Shown here: positions 49,485-59,200 of the stretch, piece by piece
Layout: every line of letters begins with the position of its first letter
How positions within the stretch are numbered: the first letter of the stretch is position 1
From: Kibdelosporangium persicum
GTDB lineage: Bacteria > Actinomycetota > Actinomycetes > Mycobacteriales > Pseudonocardiaceae
DNA: 64,000 nt
NCBI RefSeq assembly: GCF_013280595.1
Contig: NZ_JAAATY010000015.1
Location: forward strand, 62,001 to 126,000
Reading direction: 5' to 3'
Program-made: the position numbers and the translations under genes
Notes under the pieces: generated by a model
What the model was told of the DNA's origin: nothing
The model's input: the letters and a program-made list of their open reading frames with translations, nothing else
The model's database searches: none

Positions 49485-49500
49485 TTCACAAAACTGTGGA
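49485..49500. promoter_or_regulatory. Inverted-repeat element TTCACA-N4-TGTGRA, promoter copy
   Basis: TTCACAAAACTGTGGA lies in the AT-richer part of the PKS upstream region. Its first 14 bases recur exactly at 50477-50490 inside the PKS coding sequence, where the arms are perfect (TTCACA/TGTGAA). It may be an operator. Confidence 0.4.
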
Positions 49501-49595
49501 CGGGACTCGGGTTTGTTTGTACCGTGATCGACGTGCGACAGACCGTCACTGGTCGATCCGCCATTGTGACGGGCATGCCGGACAGGAGGCGAGCA

Positions 49596-49628
49596 ATGGC
49601 CCGAACATTTTCGTTGCGACGAAGTTAA
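49596..49628 (+). CDS. Putative 10-residue leader peptide
   Basis: ATG 49596 is preceded by AGGAGG at a 6-nt spacing, the best ribosome site in the region, and encodes MARTFSLRRS before TAA 49626-49628. It lies 115 bp upstream of the PKS TTG start. It has no run of a single regulatory amino acid, though two Arg codons (CGA) are adjacent. It could be a leader controlling the long operon or chance. Confidence 0.35.
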   Translation: MARTFSLRRS

Positions 49629-49743
49629 CCCGCTGAAACGGTTGTAAACGGTCCGGAAACGCCCCGCCGGGGTGGCGCTCCGGTTGTTCACCACTGGTTT
49701 CCTTTCACATCCCTTGCCCTGTAGGTGTGGAGAAGGAATCACC

Positions 49744-52700
49744 TTGAGCGCATTTTCCTGTCGTGACCTGGTCATCGGTGTGAGCCCGCTCGGTGTGCCC
49801 AACGCCGCGCTCGTCGTCGCCGTCGAGCGAGCGGGTGGCCTGGGCGTGCTCGACCTCGGCCGCGATCGTGCGCGGGCGTTGGCCGAGCTGGCTGCCGTGC
49901 GGCGCAGGCTGGGCGGGCCGTTCGGCGCCCGGCTGGCGTCCGACTGTCCACTGAGGCCGGACGAACTGCCGGATGATATCGACGTAATCCTTACGCCGCA
50001 GCTCCTTCCCCGTAACGGCCGAAGACTGCTCGTCGAAGTGACGTCGGTCGACGAAGCCCGCGCCGCGGTACGGCATGGTGCGGACGGGCTGGTCGCCCGC
50101 GGTTGCGAGTCGGGCGTACGCGTCGGCGAACCGACCACCTTCGTGCTCCTGCAGCGGCTGCTCGCCGAGTTCGGTGTCCCTGTCTGGGCGGCGGGCGGAA
50201 TCGGTCCGAACACCGCCGCGGCGGCCGTCGCCGGCGGCGCGCGCGGTGTCGTTCTGGACAGCCAGCTCGCGCTCGTCACCGAAGTCCGTGATTGTCTCGA
50301 TGTCGAGGTCGTGGCCGCGATTGAGGCGATGGACGGCGCGGACACCACTATTGTCGACGGCCGCAGAGTGCTGACCCTTCCCGGCGCCGGTTATCCCATC
50401 CCGATCGGTCAAGACGGCGCTCTGGCGAACGGATTGCGCCAATTGGGCGGAACGGCGGGTGGCGTCGTGCAAGCAATTCACAAAACTGTGAAGCGCAATC
50501 TGGAATCGGCCTTCCGGAATCCCGCGATCCGCCAGGGCGGGCGTTTCTGTGAGCGCGCCGGCGGGCCGCGCTACCCGCTCGCGCAAGGCCCGATGACGCG
50601 CGTGAGCGACCAGCCGGCCTTCGCCGAAGCGGTCGCCGCGGCAGGAGGGCTGCCCTTCCTCGCCCTTGCCCTGATGAACGGCGAGCAGACCAGGCAGCTG
50701 TTGGCCCGGACGGCCGCACTTCTCAGCGGCCGTCCGTGGGGTGTCGGGATTCTCGGCTTCGCCGAGCCTGAGCTCAGGCAGGCCCAGCTGGCGGAGGTGC
50801 TGGCGGTCAGACCGCCGTACGCGATCGTCGCGGGCGGCAACCCGGCGCAGGCGCGCACGCTGGAGGACGCGGGTATCGAGGCGTTCCTGCACGTGCCGTC
50901 ACCCGCTCTGCTGCGCAACTTCCTCGACGACGGCGCGCGCAAGTTCGTCTTCGAAGGCTGGGAATGCGGCGGCCACACCGGCCCGCGCTCCAGCTTCACC
51001 CTCTGGGAACAGCAGATCTCCGTGCTGTCCGGCAGGGCCTCGCTGGCGGGCGTCAGCGTGCTGTTCGCGGGCGGCATCCACGACGAACGCTCGGCCGCGA
51101 TGGTCTCGGCGATGGCCGCGCCCCTGGTCGACAAGGGTGCGGCTGTCGGCGTCCTGATGGGCACGGCCTACCTGTTCACCCGAGAGGCCGTCGAGCACGG
51201 CGCGATCACGCCGGTGTTCCAGCAGGTCGCGCTGGAGTGCGCACGGACCGCGCTGCTGGAGACCTCGCCGGGGCACAGTGTCCGGTGCGCCCAGTCGTCC
51301 TTTGTGGACATGTTCGAGGCGGCGAAGGCCGAGCTGGCCGGCGCGCCCCGGCAGGACGCCTGGCAGCAGCTGGAACAGCTCAACCTCGGCAGGCTGCGGA
51401 TCGCCAGCCGCGCGGTCAAGCGGGACGGGCCGGATCTCGTCGCGGTCGGCGAGGACGAGCAACGCCGGACCGGGATGTTCATGATCGGCCAGGTGGCGAC
51501 CCTGCGGTCCGAGCTGACCGATCTCGCCACCCTGCACGAGCAGGTCACGAGGACCGAGTTCCTCCAGGCCCGGTACGCCGAACTGGCCGAAGAGCCCGAG
51601 CCGCCGGCGGCGGAGCCGCTCGACATCGCGATCGTCGGGATGGCCGCGATGCTGCCCGGCGCCGGTGACGTGGCCGAGTACTGGACCAACATCGTCGCGG
51701 GGGTCGACGCGATCACCGAAGTTCCGGCCGACCGGTGGGACACCGGGCTGTACCAGGACGCCACGCCGTCGCGGTGGGGCGGGTTCCTCGACCCGGTGCC
51801 GTTCGACGCGCTCGCGTACGGCATCCCGCCCGCGTCGCTGACGTCGATCGAGCCCGCGCAACTGCTTGCTCTGGAAGCGGCCGCCCGGGCACTGACCGAC
51901 GCCGGTTACCGGACCAGGGAGTTCGACCGGGACCGCACTTCGGTGATCTTCGGAGCCGAAGCCGGTGCGGACCTTGCCAACGCGTACACCGTCCGGTCCG
52001 CGCTGCCCGCGTTGTACGGCAGCACACCGGAAGGCCTTGACGACTACCTGCCCAAGCTGACCGAGGACTCGTTTCCCGGCGTGCTGGGCAACGTGATCGC
52101 GGGCCGGATCGCCAACCGGCTCGACCTCGGCGGCGCCAACTACACGGTCGACGCGGCCTGCGCCTCCAGCCTGGCCGCGCTCGACGTGGCGTGCAAGGAG
52201 CTCAAGGCGGGGACCAGCGACATGGTGCTGTGCGGTGCGGTGGACCTGCACAACAGCGCGCACGACTACCTGATGTTCGCCTCGGTGCAGGCCCTGTCGC
52301 CCAGCGGCCGGTGCGCCACCTTCGACTCGGCGGCCGACGGGATCGCCCTGGGCGAAGGCGTGGCGTGTGTCGTGCTCAAGCGCTTGGCCGACGCCGAACG
52401 CGATGGCGACCGGATCTACGCCGTGGTCAAGGGAATCGGGGCGTCGAGCGACGGCAAGTCCTTGGGGCTGACGGCCCCGCGTGCCGACGGTCAACGTCGT
52501 GCGCTGCAACGGGCCTACGGTTCGGCGGGCGTGTCGGCGAAGGAAGTCGGGCTCGTCGAAGCACACGGCACGGGCACGGTCGTCGGTGACCGGACCGAAC
52601 TGGCCGCCTTGACGGAGATGTTCACCGAGGCCGGGGCGGACCCGGGCAGTTGCACGATCGGATCGGTCAAATCCCAGATCGGGCACACCAAGTGCACAGC

Positions 52701-55700
52701 GGGCCTGGCCGGGCTGATCAAGGCCGCCACCGCGGTGCACACCGGCATCCGGCCGGGCACCCTGCACGTCACCAAGCCCAATCCGTACTGGAAACCGGAG
52801 ACCAGCCCGTTCGCCTTCGGCCACCGCACCTGGTCGGCCCCTGCCGAACGGCGCACGGCCGGGATCAGCGCCTTCGGCTTCGGCGGAACCAACTTCCACA
52901 CCGTGATCACCGGTTACGGCGGCGCCGACGAGCCACGGCACGGCCTGCGGGACTGGCCCGCGGAACTGTTCGTGTTCCGTGGCGCGGACCAGGCCGCCGT
53001 CCAACGCGTAGCCGACCGGGTCGCCCGGCTGGTGCGGGCGAACGACGCCGCCGGGCGGCCGTTCTCCCTGCGGGACATGGCGATGACTGCGGCCGGCATG
53101 TCGCCCGGACAGCCGGTCCAGGCCACGGCCGTGGTGGAGGATCTCGAACACCTGCCGGACGTCCTGGCCGATGTCCGGGCCTGGCGGGCATCCCCGGCAG
53201 TCCGGCTGCGCGACAGCGGCGACGTTCCGAAGATCGCTTTCCTGTACCCGGGCCAGGGCAGCCAGCGGCCCGGCATGGTGCTCGACCTGTTCACCGCGTT
53301 CCCCCGGCTCCAGGAGACCTTGCGGCTCGCGGGCGGACGCTACGAGGACGTCATGTTCCCGCCCGCGGCCACGACGCCCGAAGAGGCTGACCGGCACCGT
53401 GCCGCGATCACCGACACGACCGTGGCCCAGCCGACACTGGGCATCGCGGGCCTCGCCGTGACGGAACTGCTGGCGTGGCACGGCATCCGGCCGGACATGG
53501 CGGGCGGGCACAGCTACGGCGAGCTCGTCGCGCTGACCGCGGCCGGTGTCTTCGAGCCCGGGCAACTGCTGGAACTCAGCGAGGCACGCGCCAAGGCGAT
53601 CGTGCGGGCCGTCGGCGACGATCCCGGCGCGATGGCCGCGGTCACCGGTTCGATCGACCAGATCCGCGGGATCGTCCCGGACGACGTCGTGGTGGCCAAC
53701 CACAATTCGCCGACCCAGGCCGTGATCTCCGGTGGCACGCGGGCGATCGCCGAGGCCGTGCGGATACTCGCCGAGGCAGGGCTTTCGGCGCGGACGATCC
53801 CGGTCGCCGCGGCGTTCCACAGTCCGCTCGTCGCGCGGGCCGAACAGCACTTCGCGGAAGTTCTCGCCTCGCAGGAGGTCCGCGAGGCGACCATCCCCGT
53901 GTGGTCCAATGTGGATGCCCTGCCGTACGGGGACGTCCGGGCGACCCTGGCTCGCCAGGTCGCCGCCGAGGTCAGGTTCGTCGACCAGATCGAGGCCATG
54001 TACGCGGCCGGTGCCCGGGTGTTCGTCGAGGCCGGACCGGGCGGCGTGCTCACCGGCCTGGTCCGCAAGATCCTCGGCGACCGGCCGTACACCGCCGTGG
54101 CGTGCGACGCGCCGGGCCACCACGGCATCAGGACCTTCCTGAACACGCTGGCCGAACTGGCCGTGGCCGGGGTGCCGGTGGACGTGGCCCCGCTTTTCAC
54201 CGGACGGGCCCACCGGGTCCGGCCGGAGGACATCCCGGCTCGCCCCCAGTGGTTCGTTGATGGAGGACTCGTGCGTGACGCCCACGGCAAGGCCCTGACC
54301 GGTGGCCTGCGCCCGGCCACCGAGGCGCCCCGGCTGAGTGCGCCCGCCGGACTGAACCGGGACGCGATCGTCAAGGAATTCCTCGACGGCATGCGGGAAG
54401 CAGTGGCCGCGCAACGTGACGTGCTGCTCGGCTATCTCGGAACCACCCCGGCCACCCCGGCGCCCGCCGCGCGGACGGCCGTCGTCCCGGAAGCGGTGAC
54501 ACCCGCGCCGGTGCGGGAACCCGAGAAGACCGTGGACGTCGCCGCCGTGGACGTCGGCACGGTGGTGCTGGAGACGATCAGCGCCCGCACCGGCTATCCG
54601 CCCGAGATGCTCGAACCAGGGCTGGATCTCGAAGCGGACCTGTCCATCGACTCGATCAAGCGGACCGAGATCATCGGGGAACTCGCGAGCGCGCTCGGCG
54701 TGACCGGCGACGGGTCGGCCGTCGAGGCACTGACCGGGATCAAGACCATCGAGGGCATCGTCAGCTGGTTCGGGCAACGGGAGACGGCCGCCGCGCCCGT
54801 TCCACGGCAGCACGAGGTGGTCGTCGAAGGCGGCCGTCCGGTCCGCCAGGTGCCCACGGTGGTCACTCTGGACGCCTGCCCAGAGCCGACGTCGCTGACA
54901 GGGCGACGAATCCTGATCGTGGACGACGGCGGTGACGTGGGGCTGGAGCTGACCGACCGGATCGAGCGGCTCGGCGGCACGGCCCGCACCGTCGACCAGA
55001 TATCCACTGTGGACGCCGACTACGTCCTCTACCTGAGCGCGCTCCGGTCGACCGGTGAGCCCACGTTGCCCGAGGCCTACGAGGAGCTCCGGACGTGCCT
55101 GACGGCCGGGATCAAGGGTCTCATCGTGGCGACCGCGGGCGGCGGGACCTTCGGGCACGGCGCCGCCGAGGACGACCACGAACCGCTCGACCTGGGCATG
55201 CACGGTCTGATCAGGACGGCCGCCCTGGAGTACCCGGACCTGCGCGTCCGCGCGGTCGACGTGAGCCCGAAGGAAAGCCACCGGCTGATCGCGGCGTCAC
55301 TGCTGGCCGAACTGACCACAGTGGACGGACCGGCGGTGGTCGGGCACGCGTCCGGCGAGCGTTACGCCATCGAACTGCGCACCGCCGAGCTGGACGGGGA
55401 CGGACAGCCGGACCTGGATCAGGACAGCGTCGTGGTGCTGACCGGCGGTGCCAGGGGCATCACGGCCCTCGCGGCGATCGAGCTGGCCGAGCGGACCGGG
55501 TGCCGGATCGAGCTGATCGGCCGGACCGCGCCGCCGAAAGGCCCGGAGGACCCGCGTACCGCCACGGCCACCAGCGAAGCGGAACTCCGCCGGGCCCTCA
55601 TCGAGACCGGCCTGAAAGACCGCGACGAGATCGCCGTGCGGGCGCGCAGGATCCTGGCCGAAAGAGAAATCCGGCAGACCATGGACGCGCTGCGGTCGTC

Positions 55701-56229
55701 CGCGGCGTCCGTCCGCTACCACGCGTGTGACGTCCAGGACGTCGACGCAGTCCACGCGGTGCTCAACGACATCGTCGCGAGATTCGGCCGGATCGACGGT
55801 GTGGTGCACGGCGCGGGCGTGCTGGACGACAAGCTGATGGCCGACAAGACCCCCGAGGGTTTCGCGCGGGTCTACCACACCAAGGTCGGCGGCGCGCGGG
55901 CGTTGGCGAAAGCGCTGCGGCACAACCCGAAGTTCGTGGTGATGTTCGGCAGCATCAGCGGTGTGCTCGGCAACCGCGGGCAGGCGGACTACGCCGCGGC
56001 CAACGACACGCTCGACCGGATCGCCCGGTTCTGGGCCGGCCAGACCGGCGCTCGCGTGGTGAGCGTCGACTGGGGGCCGTGGGCGGGCAGCGGGATGGCC
56101 GCGGACCTGGCCGAGGAGTACGCCCGCCGTGGCATCCGGTTGATCGATCCGCGTGCGGGCGTCGAGGCCTTGCTGCGGGAGATCGCCGTCGGTGACGCGG
56201 TCCAGGTGGTCTACCAATGCGGCCGGTAG
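49744..56229 (+). CDS. PUFA-synthase-like iterative type I PKS (NPD-NPD-KS-AT-ACP-KR)
   Basis: A 2161-residue megaenzyme. TTG 49744 follows GGAGAAGGA. Residues 1-250 and 265-545 are two nitropropane-dioxygenase-like FMN barrels; the second has the active His411 in ECGGHTG, the first has Glu122 there. A KS (626-1060) has C806, H941 and H981; an AT (about 1155-1480) has GHSYGE with Ser1257; one ACP carries LSIDSIKR with Ser1637; a KR (1890-2130) has TGGARG, Ser in GSISG and Tyr2083. NPD barrels act as enoyl reductases in PUFA synthases (PfaD), so this chain can be partly reduced. It overlaps the next gene by 13 bp. Product unknown. Confidence 0.9.
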   Translation: MSAFSCRDLVIGVSPLGVPNAALVVAVERAGGLGVLDLGRDRARALAELAAVRRRLGGPFGARLASDCPLRPDELPDDIDVILTPQLLPRNGRRLLVEVTSVDEARAAVRHGADGLVARGCESGVRVGEPTTFVLLQRLLAEFGVPVWAAGGIGPNTAAAAVAGGARGVVLDSQLALVTEVRDCLDVEVVAAIEAMDGADTTIVDGRRVLTLPGAGYPIPIGQDGALANGLRQLGGTAGGVVQAIHKTVKRNLESAFRNPAIRQGGRFCERAGGPRYPLAQGPMTRVSDQPAFAEAVAAAGGLPFLALALMNGEQTRQLLARTAALLSGRPWGVGILGFAEPELRQAQLAEVLAVRPPYAIVAGGNPAQARTLEDAGIEAFLHVPSPALLRNFLDDGARKFVFEGWECGGHTGPRSSFTLWEQQISVLSGRASLAGVSVLFAGGIHDERSAAMVSAMAAPLVDKGAAVGVLMGTAYLFTREAVEHGAITPVFQQVALECARTALLETSPGHSVRCAQSSFVDMFEAAKAELAGAPRQDAWQQLEQLNLGRLRIASRAVKRDGPDLVAVGEDEQRRTGMFMIGQVATLRSELTDLATLHEQVTRTEFLQARYAELAEEPEPPAAEPLDIAIVGMAAMLPGAGDVAEYWTNIVAGVDAITEVPADRWDTGLYQDATPSRWGGFLDPVPFDALAYGIPPASLTSIEPAQLLALEAAARALTDAGYRTREFDRDRTSVIFGAEAGADLANAYTVRSALPALYGSTPEGLDDYLPKLTEDSFPGVLGNVIAGRIANRLDLGGANYTVDAACASSLAALDVACKELKAGTSDMVLCGAVDLHNSAHDYLMFASVQALSPSGRCATFDSAADGIALGEGVACVVLKRLADAERDGDRIYAVVKGIGASSDGKSLGLTAPRADGQRRALQRAYGSAGVSAKEVGLVEAHGTGTVVGDRTELAALTEMFTEAGADPGSCTIGSVKSQIGHTKCTAGLAGLIKAATAVHTGIRPGTLHVTKPNPYWKPETSPFAFGHRTWSAPAERRTAGISAFGFGGTNFHTVITGYGGADEPRHGLRDWPAELFVFRGADQAAVQRVADRVARLVRANDAAGRPFSLRDMAMTAAGMSPGQPVQATAVVEDLEHLPDVLADVRAWRASPAVRLRDSGDVPKIAFLYPGQGSQRPGMVLDLFTAFPRLQETLRLAGGRYEDVMFPPAATTPEEADRHRAAITDTTVAQPTLGIAGLAVTELLAWHGIRPDMAGGHSYGELVALTAAGVFEPGQLLELSEARAKAIVRAVGDDPGAMAAVTGSIDQIRGIVPDDVVVANHNSPTQAVISGGTRAIAEAVRILAEAGLSARTIPVAAAFHSPLVARAEQHFAEVLASQEVREATIPVWSNVDALPYGDVRATLARQVAAEVRFVDQIEAMYAAGARVFVEAGPGGVLTGLVRKILGDRPYTAVACDAPGHHGIRTFLNTLAELAVAGVPVDVAPLFTGRAHRVRPEDIPARPQWFVDGGLVRDAHGKALTGGLRPATEAPRLSAPAGLNRDAIVKEFLDGMREAVAAQRDVLLGYLGTTPATPAPAARTAVVPEAVTPAPVREPEKTVDVAAVDVGTVVLETISARTGYPPEMLEPGLDLEADLSIDSIKRTEIIGELASALGVTGDGSAVEALTGIKTIEGIVSWFGQRETAAAPVPRQHEVVVEGGRPVRQVPTVVTLDACPEPTSLTGRRILIVDDGGDVGLELTDRIERLGGTARTVDQISTVDADYVLYLSALRSTGEPTLPEAYEELRTCLTAGIKGLIVATAGGGTFGHGAAEDDHEPLDLGMHGLIRTAALEYPDLRVRAVDVSPKESHRLIAASLLAELTTVDGPAVVGHASGERYAIELRTAELDGDGQPDLDQDSVVVLTGGARGITALAAIELAERTGCRIELIGRTAPPKGPEDPRTATATSEAELRRALIETGLKDRDEIAVRARRILAEREIRQTMDALRSSAASVRYHACDVQDVDAVHAVLNDIVARFGRIDGVVHGAGVLDDKLMADKTPEGFARVYHTKVGGARALAKALRHNPKFVVMFGSISGVLGNRGQADYAAANDTLDRIARFWAGQTGARVVSVDWGPWAGSGMAADLAEEYARRGIRLIDPRAGVEALLREIAVGDAVQVVYQCGR
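50477..50492. promoter_or_regulatory. Inverted-repeat element TTCACA-N4-TGTGAA, intragenic copy
   Basis: A perfect 6-bp inverted repeat around AAAC, sharing 14 bases with 49485-49498. It lies between the two NPD-like barrels of the PKS (codons for IHKTVK), 733 bp after the start codon. An intragenic operator or chance match constrained by coding. Confidence 0.3.
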
Positions 56230-59200
56230 ACGTCGCGATCGTCGGCATGGGGGCGTTGTTCCCCGGTGCCGGTGACGTGCCGGCGTTCTGGCACAACATC
56301 GTCGGCTCGGTCGACGCGATCGGCACGATCCCGGCACAGCGCTGGGACCCGGACGTCTACTACGACCCGGCAGGCACTCCGGCGAGCGACCGGTTCTACT
56401 GCCGTCGCGGTGGTTTCCTGGACGAGCAGGCGACGTTCGACCCGGCCGGGTTCGGCATCATGCCGTCCACAGTGGACGCCGCCGAGCCTGACCAACTGCT
56501 TGCTCTGGGCGTGGCGGCGGAGGCGATCGCCGACGCCGGGGGCGAGCAGGCCCTGCCGGACCGGGCGAAGGTCGGCGTCGTGGTCGGCCGCGGCGGGTAC
56601 CTCACCCCCGGCTGCGCCCGGCTTGACCAGCGTGTCCAGATCGGGCAGCTGATCTCGGCCGTCAAGGACCTGATGCCCGGCGTCGACACCGCCGCACTGC
56701 GCGATGCCCTGCGCGATGCCCTGCGCGAACGCCTCGGGCCCGACCAGCCGGAGGCGTCCATCGGCCTGGTGCCGAACCTGGCCGCGTCCCGGATCGCCAA
56801 CCGGTTCGACCTGCTCGGCCCGGCGTACACAGTGGACGCCGCGTGCGCGTCGGGCCTCGTCGCGGTCGAGCACGCGGTCCGGGAGCTCGTCTCCGGCCGG
56901 TGCGACGCGATGCTGGCCGGTGCCGTGCACGTCTCGCATCACCCGACCTTGTGGAGCGTGTTCACGCAACTGCGGGCGCTGAGCCCGACGGAGCAGATCC
57001 GGCCCTTCGACCGTGACGCCGACGGCACCTTGCTGTCCGAAGGCGTCGGCATGGTTCTGCTCAAACGAGCCCAGGACGCCGTGGCCGACGGCGATCGGAT
57101 CTACGCCGTGATCCGCGGTGCCGGCACGGCGAGCGACGGCCGAGCCACCAGCATGATGACGCCGAACCCGGACGGCCAGCTGCTGGCGGTGCGACGGGCC
57201 TGGCAGGAAGCCGGACTGCGGCCCGGCGACGGCCTCGGCCTGATCGAGGCGCACGGCACCGCGACCCCGGCCGGTGACGCCGCCGAACTGGCGACGGTGA
57301 TCAAGGCCTTCGGCGCGGCCGGTGCCCAGGTCGGGATCGGCACGGTCAAGTCGATGATCGGCCACGCGATGCCCGCGGCCGGGATGGCCGGGCTGATCAA
57401 GGCCGCGCTCGCGGTGCACCACGCGACCCTGCCGCCCACGCTGCACATCGACGACCCGCATCCCGCCTTGGCCGGCACCAGGTTCGCACCCGTGCTGCGG
57501 CCGGGCACATGGGAAGGCGTTCGCCGCGCCGGCGTGAACGCGTTCGGCTTCGGCGGCATCAACGCCCACGTCGTCCTCGAACAGGCGGACGATTCCGCCG
57601 CCGTGCAGGCGAACCTGTTGGCGCCCGTGTTGTTGCTGGCGGCGGACTCACCGGAGGAACTCGAACGGGACCTGCTGGCCGACGACGCCGATCTGCTCAG
57701 CCGTGCGGCCCGGCGGACGCGGCCGGAGGACAAGCCGTGCCGGTTGGCGATCTGGCAGCCGGACGCGCGCAGGCTCAAGCTGGCCCGGCAAGTCGTCGCC
57801 CGGGGCAAGAAGTGGACCGGCAGGCACGACATCTGGTTCTCACCAACGCCGTTGCTGACCCGGCGCGACCAGATCGCGTTCCTGTTCCCGGGATTCGAAC
57901 AACGCGGCACAGCCGAGCTCGCGGGCGAGCAGTCCGTGGTCGAGCACGCGCTGGCGTTGCTCGGCGCGGGCCGGCGCCAGGCGCACAAGCTGCGGGCGGC
58001 CGGGATCGTGCCCAGTGTGATGGCCGGGCACAGCATGGGGGAGTGGACCGCGATGATCGTCGCGGGCATCTACCCGACGATCGACGAGTTCGTGGAATCC
58101 CTGCGTCCCGGCATGGTCGCGGTCGCCGACGTCGTGTACGCCGCGCTCGGCTGTTCGGCCGGGAAAGCGCAGGAAGTGCTGGACGAACTGGCCGTCGACG
58201 TGGTCGTCAGCCACGACAACTGCCCGCACCAGTCGGTCATCTGCGGGCCCGCGAACGACCTGGCCAAGGCGATGGAAAGGCTGACCGGCAACGGTGTCCT
58301 CGCGCAGGTCATGCCGTTTCGCACCGGCTTCCACACGCCTGCGCTCGCCCCGCACCTGGAGGCCGCGCGGGCGACAGTCCACGCGCTCGCCGTGCATTCG
58401 CCGTCGATCCCGGTCTGGTCCGCGACCTCGTTGGCACCCATGCCGGACGACCCCGCCGCGATCCGTGAACTGGTGCTGAGGCACCTCGTCGAACCGGTCC
58501 GGTTCCGGCCTTTGCTGCGACGCCTGCACGATCACGGCATCCGTGCCTTCGTCCAGGTCGGCCCGGGCAGTCTGCCGGGGTTCGTCGAGGACACCCTCAG
58601 CGGCGAGGAGTTCGTGGCCGTCGCCGGTGATTCCGAACACCGGGCCGCGGCCGCGCTGTGGGCGTTCGGGCACGACCGCGGCTCGAAAGGACGGCGGCTT
58701 TCCCTTGGCCTGACGCCGTTGCGGCTCGACCCGATCACCGTGGACCAACCGGCACTTGTGGACACCACCACGCCCGTGGGAGCCGCGCTCAGCGCGGTCC
58801 TGGCCGAGACCACGGCGGTCGCACGGGAAGTGGCGAACGCCCTCACAGCCCCCCAACCCACCGAGGTCGAACTGACCCGGGTGTTCTCGTTGCGGACCAT
58901 GCCGCACCTGATCGACCACTCGGTGTTCCCCCAGCCCGAAGGTTGGCACGATCCCTCCGACGGGTTCCCGATCGTGCCGATCACCGGCCTGGTCGAGGTG
59001 ATCAAGGACGCCACCCGTGCCGTGGTCCCCAGCGGTGCGCTGACCGCCGTCGAGTCGGTCAAGGCGATGCGGTGGCTGGAAGTCGAACCCGCCCAGGAAG
59101 TCCGGATCACGGCCGGACCGGACGGTGACCGGGTCCGCGTCCGTGTCGGTGACTTCGCCGAAGGCCTCGTCCGGTTCGATGCCGCGTACCCGAAGCCCGA

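Larger units (their letters stand above)
49389..49743 (+). other. Upstream region of the PKS locus
   Basis: About 355 bp between the ALDH terminator and the PKS start. It holds a CTCAC-TTCG-GTGAG hairpin (49410-49427), an AT-richer segment with TTCACAAAACTGTG (49485-49498), a weak promoter-like pair (TGGACG at 49497, TACCGT about 17 bp further), a short ORF with an ideal ribosome site (49596-49628), and a small CCCC-GCC-GGGG stem (49662-49672). No protein gene longer than the leader ORF is convincing. Confidence 0.6.

Noticed and set aside
50477-50492. CRP-type binding site
   Set aside because: CRP sites read TGTGA-N6-TCACA; the element here has the half-sites in the opposite order, so it would need another protein.
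50899-55281. Minus-strand open frame of 1460 codons inside the PKS
   Set aside because: It is antisense to KS-AT-ACP-KR coding sequence and rich in Arg, Gly, His and Asp without any recognisable motif; a shadow frame.
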